Origin: Vreelandella olivaria
GTDB taxonomy: Bacteria; Pseudomonadota; Gammaproteobacteria; Pseudomonadales; Halomonadaceae
Direction: 5' to 3'
NCBI RefSeq assembly: GCF_023507745.1
Contig: NZ_JALPZO010000144.1
Coordinates: 62,001-126,000 of the forward strand
Length of the DNA stretch: 64,000 nt
Part shown: positions 10,201 to 17,033 of the stretch, in pieces
Position numbering within the stretch: the stretch's first letter is position 1
How the letters are laid out: every line of letters begins with the position of its first letter
Translations under genes and position numbers: made by a program
Notes under the pieces: generated by a model
Database searches by the model: none
The model's input: only the letters and a program-made list of their open reading frames with translations
What the model was told of the DNA's origin: nothing

Positions 10201-12921
10201 CATAATGGTCACAGCCAGGGAGCAGTGTTTGCCTTGCGTGCCGACCTGACAAGTGTAACGTCCCGGTCTCAGTTGCAATCAATCGCACGGATAACACTCA
10301 TCGCACAACGTGGCGCGATTGCTGACCAATTGTCGATTACACTACCGGTCAAACAGGCCCCCGGCCCTATCTCATACACCAAGCGCTCACTGCCTAAACA
10401 GCCCATTGATGACAACGCCCTGCCCCCCTCTATCACGCCCTCAGCGCTTGAGTTTTATAACGGCCTGGGAGGATTTGCAAAGCAAGGGCGGGAGTATGTC
10501 ACACTGCTTGATGCTCACCGGACAACCCCCGCTCCGTGGATCAATATCATTGCTAATCAACGCTTTGGCTGCCAGGTGTCCGCTGAAGGGGCAGGCTATA
10601 TTTGGGCGGATAACAGTCGAGAAAATCAATTAACCCCGTGGTCTAATGACCCCGTGATAGACCCCAGTGGGGATGCGCTTTATATCCGCGATGAAGAGAC
10701 GCTGGCACTTTACACGGCCACCGCCAGCCCGGTACGCGACGCAGGCGGCTATGTGGCCCGCCATGGGTTTGGCTACAGCCAGTTTGAACACAGCGTCGAC
10801 GGCCTGGGTTTGGAGTTGCTGCATTTTGTTCCGCTGGACGCCCCACTACGCATCTCGCGCTTAAGGGTGACCAACCACTCCGGCCGGGCACGGAAGCTTT
10901 CCGTAACCGCCTATGCCGAGTGGGTACTTGGCACTTCGCGTAGTGCATCAGCCCCTTTCCTTATTTCCTCCCAGGATGCGGCCAGTGGCGCCCTACTGGT
11001 CAACAACCCATGGAATGCCGCTTTCCCAGGACAGGTGGCCTTTCTTGATATCGGCGAGTCCCCCGCCAACTGGACTGCCAACCGCAGTGAATTTATCGGC
11101 TACGGAAAAAGTCTGGCAGAACCAGCCGGGCTACGCAGTAAACACCCTCTTTCTGGTGCATTAGGAGCTGGACTGGACCCTTGCGCGGCACTACAACGCG
11201 GCCTCTTATTGGACAGCGGCGAAACAGCCGATATCGTCGTGCTGCTGGGGCAGGGCCACTCAGTGGATGAAGTACAAGAACTGATTGCACGCTTTCGTCA
11301 CGTGGATATCGATACAGAGCTTGCCAGTCTTCATCAACACTGGGAAACCCAGCTCAATGCCATACAGGTCAACACGCCTGACCGTGCCATGAATATCATG
11401 CTGAACGGCTGGCTGCTGTACCAAACCATCGCCTGCCGTCTAACAGCACGCTCTGCCTTCTATCAAGCCAGCGGCGCTTATGGTTTCCGCGACCAGTTAC
11501 AGGATGGCATGGCACTGACATTTAGCAGCCCCGAAACCACTCGCCGACATTTGCTGCGGGCGGCGTCACGCCAGTTCCCCGAAGGCGATGTACAACACTG
11601 GTGGTTACCTCACTCCGGGCAAGGTGTGCGATCACGTATTTCGGATGACCGGGTTTGGTTAGCCTATGCCTGCGCTCGATATATTGAAACAACCCTTGAT
11701 AATAGCGTGCTTGACGAACAAGTGAGTTTTCTTAATGGCACAGCACTGTCCCCACATGAACATGAGCATTTTTTCCAGCCTACGGTTACCCAGGAAACCG
11801 CCTCGCTGTTTGAGCACTGTGCTCGCGCCCTGGATATCTCCCTGGCCCAGTTGGGCGAACATGGCTTACCACTGATGGGTAGCGGGGACTGGAATGATGG
11901 CATGAACCGCGTCGGAGCGGGAGGCAAAGGCGAGAGCGTGTGGCTAGGCTGGTTACTGGTGAAAACCCTGGAGCTCTTTACCCCTTTTGCAGCACAGCGC
12001 GAGGCGCAAACACCTCATTTACCCGAGCATGAACGCCGGGCCACCCGCTGGCATCACCAGGCTGACGCCCTGCGTACTGCCTTGGATCATAGCGCCTGGG
12101 ATGGCCAGTGGTACCGCCGGGCCACCTATGACGATGGCACCTGGCTTGGCAGCCAGGACAGCGATGCCTGCCAGATTGACTCCATTGCCCAGTCTTGGGC
12201 GGTACTTTCCGGTGCAGGCGACCCTGAGCGTGCCACACTCGCGATGGCTTCCTTTGAGCGTGAGCTCGTTCGGCGCGAGCAGCAACTGGCACTGCTGTTC
12301 TGGCCCCCCTTTGACCACCCCGAACGTGACCCAGGCTATATCAGTGGCTACCCACCCGGCATGCGAGAAAACGGAGGCCAGTATAGCCATGCAGCAATGT
12401 GGGCGATGCTGGCGTTTGCAAAGCTTGGTGATGGTGATAAGGCGCACCAGCTCTTTGCCCTGCTTAATCCCATCAATCATGCACGCACAACAGAGGAAGC
12501 TGCCCGCTATCGTGTAGAACCCTACGTCGTGGCAGCCGACGTTTACTCTGTTGCTCCACACGCTGGCCGCGGGGGCTGGACATGGTATACCGGTGCCGCT
12601 GGCTGGATGTACCAGGCCGGTATGGAAGGAATACTTGGCATTCATCGCCAGGGCGACTGGCTGGTACTTGCTCCTTGCCTACCCACCGACTGGCCTGCAT
12701 TTAGTGCCACCGTCACCCTGGCAAAAACGCGCTACCACATTAGGGTGGTCAACGCGCAAGCCCCCACGGCACCGCACACTGAGGGCGTTGTCGCAAAGCT
12801 TGATGGCGAATATCTCACCAGTACAAACACAAGTATGCCGCTTCGGGTACCGCTGGATAGCCAACACCACCAGCTCGATGTGTTTTTACCACAGCGACCC
12901 GTCGCTACCGCCCATTCATGA
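4210..12921 (+). CDS. ndvB: Cyclic beta-1,2-glucan synthase (GT84-glycoamylase-GH94)
   Basis: 2903 residues, close to the 2830-2870 of the Brucella and Agrobacterium enzymes. Membrane segments lie near residues 445-500, 850-890 and 975-1015. The GT84 transferase domain has the metal-binding DAD motif (LDADTRLPRG, about residue 660) and QRHRWVRGDWQ (about 810). A glycoamylase-type domain follows (about 1295-1540, GYSLDDYQLDSSCYDLLASE, then YMAHHQGM). The C-terminal GH94 phosphorylase domain (about 2410-2860) has the catalytic region GSGDWNDGMNRVG (about 2557). The family makes a protein-primed linear beta-1,2-glucan from UDP-glucose, trims it by phosphorolysis and cyclises it, releasing it to the periplasm. 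Periplasmic glucans are usually linked to osmotic adaptation. Start ATG 4210 has only a weak ribosome-binding site (CCAGG), so a slightly downstream start is possible. Confidence 0.95.
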   Translation: MVTVTLFFQTPFFHRARQHHASVALWNSTAPVREELFSTERLEQHAGSLARAQTVTETPPKVVPLTQRLDENANVLLSAYQACAATLADGRDIVPAAAWLLDNYHLIEAQIREIRGNLPPGYYRQLPKLAEGPFTGYPRVFGIAWAFVAHTDSHLELDNLRTFISAYQCEQPLTIGELWAVAITLRIVLIENLRRLADQIIEEQTSRDEADALAAKWIARERHFPERSAFKNGSYENSVHHSSAEVHQAVDDFPSFTFQKIPLSTSFTAQLAKRLRGVNPRTSPLACWLYEQLNSQGESIDDVVHSAQQRQGAASVTMRNIITSMRFISSTDWAELLESVSLVDAKLSQHSDFAHYDFSTRNQYRSAVEELARGSTYTELDVTDHALQACREALITADDAVEAARVGDPGYFLIADGRATLEKRLGFHPPLRRRLRKLLLHNGIPGYITLLTVTTICLIVLAGWLLWLSSTSATVSPLWLLLLAGLSILPLVEVATLIVNRMVIHSIGAQPLPSLDLSEGIPPSLRTLVAIPTLLTSKTDLQEQLDLLEVHFLSSGDGAVSYALLTDGIDAPQAEVAEEAALLSAAETRIQQLNERYSTPGYEKRFFWLHRKRIFNQREQCWMGWERKRGKLHELNRLLRGATDTTFINPPALPNDVRYVITLDADTRLPRGAASKLVGKLAHPLNQPRLDPLQRRVVEGYAILQPRVTPSLPMAGNGSTYQRLCSAPGGIESYAAAMSDLYQDLVGEGSYAGKGIYHIDAFEASLAGRIPDNSMLSHDMFEGVFARAGLASDIEVIEDFPNRYDVVAKRQHRWVRGDWQLLPWLFKAPLPLAGRLKILGNLRRSLLPPLLLACLAVSWQLPFMMATVSTLMLILIISVPVLLPLCTTLIPLRSGVNLRHHFQQWLEELRLGGKQTLLQLIFLPDVAWRMLNAIACTLVRVYITRRHLLEWTSAAQTMKYPHLSAAGFYQHMAPGTALGSAVALSALWFNSSVWIIVLPVALLWLIAPGLASWLSSANSAVNQPQPGTDVALELRLIARSTWRYFETFVNTANNQLPPDNFQEAPQPVTAQRTSPTNMGLYLLATVAARDFGWIGNQDALKRLEETLAVMQSLPRYRGHFFNWYATADLRPLDPRYVSTVDSGNLAGHLITIANACETWQETATLPTPHQGVADTLALAHEALARSSFSTPEFSQPDITQLREQLEKIDALLSNNKTTPVRLDALLPLTKQAQEIAYELLQAHHDTDSETLLFWVNAAHKAVSQHSEDQTQEAMAANTQSDRLQQLADKARRLALNMDFAFLLNPERQLLSIGYSLDDYQLDSSCYDLLASEARLASLFAIAKGDVPTRHWFRLGRAATPLTRGAALISWSGSMFEYLMPSLVMRAPAGSLLEQTNRLVVKRQQAYAAQFSAPWGISESGYNARDIEHTYQYSNFGVPGLGLKRGLSADLVVAPYATGLATMIDPAGACKNYRRLAEMGVLGRYGFYEALDLTRSRLPAGEEGVVVRSYMAHHQGMTIVAIANTLHRGQMRARFHREPMIQASELLLQERIPRDVAIAYPRAEEVKSTASQITNEAQAVRRVPTAISGPPVTHLLSNGNYSVMLTATGGGYSQWNNIALTRWQPDTTRNHWGSIIFLRDTRHPGIWTAMGQTAEPHNSANDKSNHVLFAEDYARYTHRHDDITSHLDILVSGEDDGEVRLLSLTNSGRHTSDIDVTSYAELVLTTPAADNAHPCFAKMFVVTEYLPEFNVLVATRRQRDPSEAPVWVAHFAVVEGETVGEQQYETDREQFIGRGRSIFQAAALAEGHRLTGAVGSVIDPVFALRCCLRITPGSVARIAYWTVVADSREALMDLIDKHHDHSAFERAKMLAWTQAQVQLRHLGTQPDEAADFQRLAAPLLYPDARFQASPAAIQRGAGPQSLLWQHGISGDLPIVLLRIESIEDIAQLQQLLRAHEYWRMKRLEVDIVVINERSSSYVQDLQQAIETTILSSQARPRLHNGHSQGAVFALRADLTSVTSRSQLQSIARITLIAQRGAIADQLSITLPVKQAPGPISYTKRSLPKQPIDDNALPPSITPSALEFYNGLGGFAKQGREYVTLLDAHRTTPAPWINIIANQRFGCQVSAEGAGYIWADNSRENQLTPWSNDPVIDPSGDALYIRDEETLALYTATASPVRDAGGYVARHGFGYSQFEHSVDGLGLELLHFVPLDAPLRISRLRVTNHSGRARKLSVTAYAEWVLGTSRSASAPFLISSQDAASGALLVNNPWNAAFPGQVAFLDIGESPANWTANRSEFIGYGKSLAEPAGLRSKHPLSGALGAGLDPCAALQRGLLLDSGETADIVVLLGQGHSVDEVQELIARFRHVDIDTELASLHQHWETQLNAIQVNTPDRAMNIMLNGWLLYQTIACRLTARSAFYQASGAYGFRDQLQDGMALTFSSPETTRRHLLRAASRQFPEGDVQHWWLPHSGQGVRSRISDDRVWLAYACARYIETTLDNSVLDEQVSFLNGTALSPHEHEHFFQPTVTQETASLFEHCARALDISLAQLGEHGLPLMGSGDWNDGMNRVGAGGKGESVWLGWLLVKTLELFTPFAAQREAQTPHLPEHERRATRWHHQADALRTALDHSAWDGQWYRRATYDDGTWLGSQDSDACQIDSIAQSWAVLSGAGDPERATLAMASFERELVRREQQLALLFWPPFDHPERDPGYISGYPPGMRENGGQYSHAAMWAMLAFAKLGDGDKAHQLFALLNPINHARTTEEAARYRVEPYVVAADVYSVAPHAGRGGWTWYTGAAGWMYQAGMEGILGIHRQGDWLVLAPCLPTDWPAFSATVTLAKTRYHIRVVNAQAPTAPHTEGVVAKLDGEYLTSTNTSMPLRVPLDSQHHQLDVFLPQRPVATAHS

Positions 12922-13038
12922 CATCCCGGTTAACATTCTGTATAGCTTTTATGAATTTTTTTCATTCAGTTGGATGACACGTCAAGCGCTGGATCAACGA
13001 TACATAAATAAGCATAAAGCAGCCGAATAATCGTTTTT

Positions 13039-13067
13039 CTGAGGGGAGCACCAGCGTGCTCCCTCAG
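13039..13067 (+). repeat. Long GC-rich hairpin
   Basis: The arms CTGAGGGGAGCAC and GTGCTCCCTCAG pair over about 12 bp around a CAGC loop, with one bulged G. A T run precedes rather than follows the stem, so it is not a canonical terminator for the plus strand. It could still stop or stabilise the glucan synthase transcript. Confidence 0.5.
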
Positions 13068-13081
13068 TTCCAGGAGACACG

Positions 13082-13180
13082 ATGATCCGGCAGCACCGCC
13101 GTACAGGCGACATACCAGAAGAACATAAAAAACCCATATATAACAATAAAGTATTATCCAAAAAAAACCGAACAATCTAA
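13082..13180 (+). CDS. Possible 32-residue basic small protein
   Basis: ATG 13082 is preceded by AGGAG with five bases between, an ideal ribosome-binding site. The peptide begins MIRQHRRTGDIPEEHKK and is highly charged and basic, ending in KKNRTI. I do not recognise it. It follows a strong hairpin by 14 bases. A chance open frame of this length is common, so support rests on the Shine-Dalgarno sequence alone. Confidence 0.25.
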   Translation: MIRQHRRTGDIPEEHKKPIYNNKVLSKKNRTI

Positions 13181-13447
13181 ATTATTTATACTCGCACCGG
13201 TATCGCTCGTTATGTGTTGCCTAGCTACTCTTGCTTATCACACTACCTTTGCATGCCCACTTGATATTGCAGCCACCAGCAACAAAAACCCCTGCCCTTG
13301 AGCGGTTTTTTTCACCAAAAGTGAAATAAAACCAGCAGGTGAATTTACCATTGCTTCTCACAAAACCATGGTTTACTCTCTAATGGTACAAGACAGGTAT
13401 AAATAAATTCGTCTTTATATATACTGGCATTCACAAGGAGTGATGGC

Positions 13448-13747
13448 ATGCAACATAACCAACTGGCAGATATTTCCCAAGCGGGCCTCCAACTGGCTAT
13501 CCAGGAAATCAAGGATGAAATGTTTGATACCCCAGAGTGTGATTACACCATTGCCAAACTGCTTAGCCATTGCGGCCAGTTCAGAGCAGCAGAGCGCCAC
13601 ATTGATGAAATGCTGCTGAAATGGGGCTCCTCCCCGGATGTGCTGGCATTAACCGAAAAAGGCTATGCTGACATTGCCATGCTGAGCACCACGGCTAACG
13701 CATCAGCTCTCCCGCGACAGCATGTTACCCCAGCAGCGGTTGCCTAA
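13448..13747 (+). CDS. Small conserved-looking protein of unknown function
   Basis: 99 residues from ATG 13448, with AAGGAG eight bases upstream, which supports translation. It has no signal peptide or membrane segment. Residues 1-75 are a mix of amphipathic helices (ADISQAGLQLAIQEIKDEM, then YTIAKLLSHCGQFRAAERHIDEML), followed by a low-complexity tail rich in Ala, Ser and Thr. I do not recognise a family. It stands alone between the glucan synthase gene and a convergent MFS gene, with a GC-rich hairpin at 13774-13792 after it. Confidence 0.6.
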   Translation: MQHNQLADISQAGLQLAIQEIKDEMFDTPECDYTIAKLLSHCGQFRAAERHIDEMLLKWGSSPDVLALTEKGYADIAMLSTTANASALPRQHVTPAAVA

Positions 13748-13773
13748 AGCATTAAAGAAACAAAACGTCTGTA

Positions 13774-13792
13774 TGGCGCCCTGGGGGCGCCA
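13774..13792. terminator. Hairpin between convergent genes
   Basis: TGGCGCC-CTGGG-GGCGCCA is a perfect 7-bp GC-rich stem between the stop codons of two convergent genes. Neither side has a strong T tract, so it is a likely but not certain bidirectional terminator. Confidence 0.5.
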
Positions 13793-13822
13793 CTGCTGGC
13801 GTCACCCACCTGAAAACACCCA

Positions 13823-15127
13823 TTAGCTTTTTGCCAGCTTGAACAGATCAGCCAGGCGCTGACGCTCATGCTCTTCATAAAAGCTTGGATCGGTGAAGAG
13901 ATCCGGCTGGGTATCATCAAAGGCCATCTCCAGGACTTCTGAACTACTTTGAATCATCGGCTCAAAATGTGCCGTATGGGTACGCAGAGCTGTCACACGG
14001 CCTCGGCGATAAATAGCATACCCGCCCAGCAGCACAAAAACAGTCGCAATATACAACGGTAATCCATGCCCTCCCACCACGCTCATCAATGAACCGGCCA
14101 ATACAGGGGCTATGGCGCAACCTGCTCCGTGCATCACCAATAAATCAGCCGAGCCTGACACAATTTCATCCGGATGCAGTTGGTCTACCAACTGCGCAAC
14201 CGCCAACGGGTAGAGCGAGAAAGCCAACCCACCCCAGAGGAAGTACAACCCCAATAACACGTGCTGGTTGGGCGCCAACGGCTGGACGGCAGCACAAAGC
14301 GCCGCAAGCAGCACCACCCATGTCATAACTCTCGGACGATCATGTTGATCAGAAAAACGCCCTATCGGGATCTGCAATAAGGCGCCGCCAACAATCGCCA
14401 CACTCATGACCAATCCCACACCGGCGGTGTCAAAACCGAGTTGGGTGGCATAAATCGGTGTCATCGACCAAAAAGCCCCCATGGCTAACCCCGACAACGC
14501 AGCAGATGCAACCGCCAGCGGAGCAAACCCCAATAGTGAGCGTAAACTGCTCTTTGGGCGGTCTGGCATTTTAGGCTGGGCACGCCGGGTCATCGTAATC
14601 GGTAACAATGCCCAACAGATAAGTATCGCGATTAACACAAAAAGCAGGTGCCCCTCAAGCGATGCAAGACGCAGCAATTGCTGTGCAGCGGCCAGCGCCC
14701 CCAGGTTAACAACCATATAAACCGCAAATATCCTGGCCCGCTCGTGGCTCGCAGCCTGGCTGTTCAACCAGCTTTCAATCACGGTCACCAGGGTAATAAA
14801 AGAGAGGCCGTACACAACTCTCAGTGGCAGCCATACCCAGGGGTTAATAAACACAAGATGTAAAAGCACGACCGATGCACAAATAGCACCACAAAACCCG
14901 AAGGTGCGGATATGGCCCATCCGCCTGATCAACCGCCTGCTCACCCAGGTGCCACAAATAAACCCAACGAAATACCCCGACATCACCATACCCAGGACGG
15001 CGCTGGAAAACCCTTCGCTTGTCCCTCGCAGGGTCAGCAATGTATTGAGTAATCCATTACCCAGCAGTAACAGCGCAACGCTCCAGAGTACTGAACGCAC
15101 TGGTTTCAGCATCATCAGTGAATGCAT
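13823..15127 (-). CDS. MFS transporter, YcaD-like
   Basis: 434 residues with about twelve membrane segments in two halves, and the MFS signature region after TM2 (GTWVSRRLIRRMGHIRTFGFCGAI). The architecture and the motif SWLNSQA resemble the YcaD group of inner-membrane carriers, whose substrates are poorly known. The start is ATG 15127, because AGGAG lies six bases upstream; the frame extends to an upstream TTG at 15145 that lacks support. The gene is divergent from the XRE/cupin regulator, with a perfect 32-bp palindrome between them. The C-terminus is long and acidic (MAFDDTQPDLFTDPSFYEEHE) and cytoplasmic. Confidence 0.85.
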   Translation of the reverse strand: MHSLMMLKPVRSVLWSVALLLLGNGLLNTLLTLRGTSEGFSSAVLGMVMSGYFVGFICGTWVSRRLIRRMGHIRTFGFCGAICASVVLLHLVFINPWVWLPLRVVYGLSFITLVTVIESWLNSQAASHERARIFAVYMVVNLGALAAAQQLLRLASLEGHLLFVLIAILICWALLPITMTRRAQPKMPDRPKSSLRSLLGFAPLAVASAALSGLAMGAFWSMTPIYATQLGFDTAGVGLVMSVAIVGGALLQIPIGRFSDQHDRPRVMTWVVLLAALCAAVQPLAPNQHVLLGLYFLWGGLAFSLYPLAVAQLVDQLHPDEIVSGSADLLVMHGAGCAIAPVLAGSLMSVVGGHGLPLYIATVFVLLGGYAIYRRGRVTALRTHTAHFEPMIQSSSEVLEMAFDDTQPDLFTDPSFYEEHERQRLADLFKLAKS

Positions 15128-15212
15128 TACCTCTCCTCGCGACAAAGTTCCATTGTGCTAACCACTAGGCAATGCATAAAGCGCGCCAAGAGTGGAGCCT
15201 TAAGCAAAGCAG

Positions 15213-15239
15213 TTGACAGGCTAACGTTCCTTATATAGA
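15213..15239 (+). promoter_or_regulatory. Candidate promoter of the XRE-azlCD operon
   Basis: A perfect -35 hexamer TTGACA (15213-15218) is followed by TATAGA (15234-15239) with a short 15-base spacer. TAGAAC at 15236 would give 17 bases but matches less well. The -10 region lies within the palindrome at 15226-15257, so occupation of that site would block the promoter. Confidence 0.5.
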
Positions 15240-15257
15240 ACGTTCTATATAAGGAAC
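15226..15257. promoter_or_regulatory. Perfect 32-bp palindromic operator
   Basis: GTTCCTTATATAGAAC is followed immediately by its exact reverse complement, giving a 32-bp perfect palindrome. It lies 15 bases before the start of the XRE/cupin gene and about 100 bases from the divergent MFS start. The position makes it the obvious operator for the neighbouring regulator, which would control its own operon and possibly the MFS gene. That assignment is inferred. Confidence 0.7.
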
Positions 15258-15271
15258 ACTGAGACACCGTA

Positions 15272-15802
15272 ATGGATGAGCTTTCACTCAATACCTTGGG
15301 CCAACATCTCCAAACGCTTCGCCAGGAGCGTGGCTGGTCACTTTCACAGCTGGCTAATGCAGCCGGTATTGCCAAATCCAACCTGTGCCGTCTTGAGCAA
15401 GGTAACGGCAACCCGACGCTGGATACCATTTGGCGGCTGGCAGTGCAGCTCAATGTACCTTTTGGCACCTTGGTGGCGCCGATTAGCGTGCCGCTGGGAG
15501 AAGACGGTGTACAGGTGCAATTGATCGACCAGGGCAAAGACACCCCACAGGTGGATGCCTATTGGATGCGTTGCGCACCGCATACCCTACGCCATGCCGA
15601 AGCTCATACACCGGGCACTCAGGAGTCGCTCACGCTCATCAGCGGATGGCTGGAGGCAGGCATAGAAGGCGCTACCACGCCACTTAAGCCCGGAGAGACC
15701 ATTACGTTCCCTGCTGATAAGCCACACCTTTACCGAACCAGTGCACAAGAGGCCACCATGCTCTTGACCATTACCTATAATAAACAAGGCAATACGCCAT
15801 GA
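15272..15802 (+). CDS. XRE family regulator with C-terminal cupin domain
   Basis: 176 residues. Residues about 8-65 form a lambda-repressor-type helix-turn-helix (LRQERGWSLSQLANAAGIAKSNLCRLEQGNGNPTLDTIWRLA; quoted here only to mark the span in parts: SLSQLANAAGIAKSNLCRLE). Residues about 105-170 form a small cupin beta-barrel (LKPGETITFPADKPHLYR), which in this group binds a small effector. The stop overlaps the azlC start by four bases (ATGA at 15799), so it is the first gene of an XRE-azlC-azlD operon and probably controls amino-acid export. The ribosome-binding site is weak. Confidence 0.85.
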   Translation: MDELSLNTLGQHLQTLRQERGWSLSQLANAAGIAKSNLCRLEQGNGNPTLDTIWRLAVQLNVPFGTLVAPISVPLGEDGVQVQLIDQGKDTPQVDAYWMRCAPHTLRHAEAHTPGTQESLTLISGWLEAGIEGATTPLKPGETITFPADKPHLYRTSAQEATMLLTITYNKQGNTP

Positions 15803-16521
15803 GACAGCTTGCCAGCCACACCCCCATCCGAGCCACATTGAAAGGGGTTAAAGAGGCGATTCCGTTGCTGGGAGGGTATATCCCTGTTTCTCTCTCGTTT
15901 GGCCTGGTGGCCATGCAGGCGGGCTTTACCACCTGGGAGGCCACTGCTATTTCAGCGCTGGTTTATGCTGGCGCATCACAGTTTCTGTTTGTCGGTATGG
16001 TGGCTGCTGGCGCGCCTCTATGGCTAGTGGTGGTAATGACGCTGCTCATCAATGTTCGTCATGTTGTTTATGGCCCTAATTTAGCGGCTTTGCTACCACG
16101 CAGCCGTCATTGGCCCTGGCTAATGCATGGCTTGACCGACCAGGTGTTTGCCCTGGCACTTACCCGGCTGCCACAATTGACAGCACCTGAGCGGTTTGGC
16201 TGGTTTGTAGGGGCATCGCTACTGGCGTGGGGAGTGTGGGTAGCAGGTACCGTGGTTGGCGCAACGGCGGGTGAAGCATTCACCGCCCGCTGGCCGCTGC
16301 TCGGCGAGATCATGCCCTTCGCGTTGCCTGCACTGTTTCTTACCATGGTCGCACCACGCTTCACCGATAAACGCTGGTCGGCGGCTCTGGGTTGCACCAT
16401 TATCTCTGCCTTACTGTTTACCCTATATGGCTGGAGCAACGTAGCCATTCCGCTGGGGGCCGCCTGTGGTGCGCTCTGCTTCTATATGGTGAAGTTTCAA
16501 GCTCAGGGGAGTCATGCATGA
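15799..16521 (+). CDS. azlC: AzlC family branched-chain amino acid export subunit
   Basis: 240 residues with about six to seven hydrophobic segments. The family features ASQFLFVGMVAAGAP, NVRHVVYGPNLAALLP and LTDQVFAL are all visible. AzlC proteins pair with the small AzlD partner to export branched-chain amino acids or related compounds through the inner membrane. The gene overlaps both neighbours by four bases, indicating translational coupling in an XRE-azlC-azlD operon. A second azlCD pair occurs at 34532-35562. Confidence 0.9.
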   Translation: MRQLASHTPIRATLKGVKEAIPLLGGYIPVSLSFGLVAMQAGFTTWEATAISALVYAGASQFLFVGMVAAGAPLWLVVVMTLLINVRHVVYGPNLAALLPRSRHWPWLMHGLTDQVFALALTRLPQLTAPERFGWFVGASLLAWGVWVAGTVVGATAGEAFTARWPLLGEIMPFALPALFLTMVAPRFTDKRWSAALGCTIISALLFTLYGWSNVAIPLGAACGALCFYMVKFQAQGSHA

Positions 16522-16853
16522 GCCATGCATTGTGGTTAGCCGTTGTAGCTTCTGCTCTGGGCACGCTGTTGATGCGTGTTGTGCCATTCCTATGGATGCA
16601 GCGCCGCCTTAATAGTGACACGGGGCTCAGCAACATGCCCCAATGGCTGGGGATTCTGGGCCCAATGATGATCGCCGCCGTACTGGGGGTATCGATTGTC
16701 CCCGTTAATCCAAACACTATCTCCTGGCTTGCAACGGCTATCGGGTTAGTCGTCACACTGCTGGTATGGTGGCGCGTGCGCTCACTAGGCTGGCCTGTGG
16801 CCGCAGGGGTTTGCATATATGGCGTGGTGCAGATCAGTGTGGCATTGCTGTAA
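16518..16853 (+). CDS. azlD: AzlD family small export subunit
   Basis: 111 residues from ATG 16518, which overlaps the azlC stop (ATGA). The protein has four hydrophobic segments, starting MSHALWLAVVASALGTLLMR, with the family-typical early arginine and a central MMIAAVLGVSIVP segment. It is the small partner of AzlC. The frame remains open upstream to 16392, but that extension lies inside azlC and is rejected. Confidence 0.88.
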   Translation: MSHALWLAVVASALGTLLMRVVPFLWMQRRLNSDTGLSNMPQWLGILGPMMIAAVLGVSIVPVNPNTISWLATAIGLVVTLLVWWRVRSLGWPVAAGVCIYGVVQISVALL

Positions 16854-16864
16854 CAGACAGAGTG

Positions 16865-16900
16865 CCCGGTAATAATCACTGCACATTGATCATTACCGGG
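16865..16900 (+). terminator. Terminator hairpin after azlD
   Basis: CCCGGTAAT and ATTACCGGG form a 9-bp stem, extended by further pairing (ATCA/TGAT) with an internal mismatch, followed by the T-rich TACTTTCCTT. It lies 11 bases after the azlD stop. Confidence 0.75.
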
Positions 16901-16919
16901 TACTTTCCTTACCTGCATT

Positions 16920-16938
16920 AAAAATGATAACGATTTGC
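16920..16938 (+). promoter_or_regulatory. Fur-like box upstream of siderophore export/transport operon
   Basis: AAAAATGATAACGATTTGC matches the 19-bp Fur consensus at 13 of 19 positions by eye, with an intact AATGATAA core. It is about 100 bases upstream of the DHA2 exporter gene and closely resembles the site before the receptor gene at 32372-32392. Confidence 0.6.
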
Positions 16939-17033
16939 ATTACATATTTTGCCGTGTAATCATTCCCGCCTTTATTAAGTCTCAACTAGCCATACTCTGT
17001 TATAGGCAAACGCCTTTGCTCCCTGCTAAGTGA

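Larger units (their letters stand above)
12922..13447. other. Intergenic region after glucan synthase gene
   Basis: 526 bases without a large gene. It contains a strong hairpin (13039-13067), a 32-codon open frame with a good ribosome-binding site (13082-13180), and a smaller inverted repeat TTTCAC-CAAAA-GTGAAA at 13310-13326. An AT-rich stretch with TATAAA at 13398-13403 may be the promoter of the next small gene. No rho-independent terminator with a T tract is obvious directly after the glucan synthase stop codon. Confidence 0.5.

Noticed and set aside
11978-12645. Long antisense open frames (up to 208 codons) inside the glucan synthase gene
   Set aside because: The plus-strand GH94 domain is unmistakable there; no ribosome-binding site or protein-like features on the other strand.
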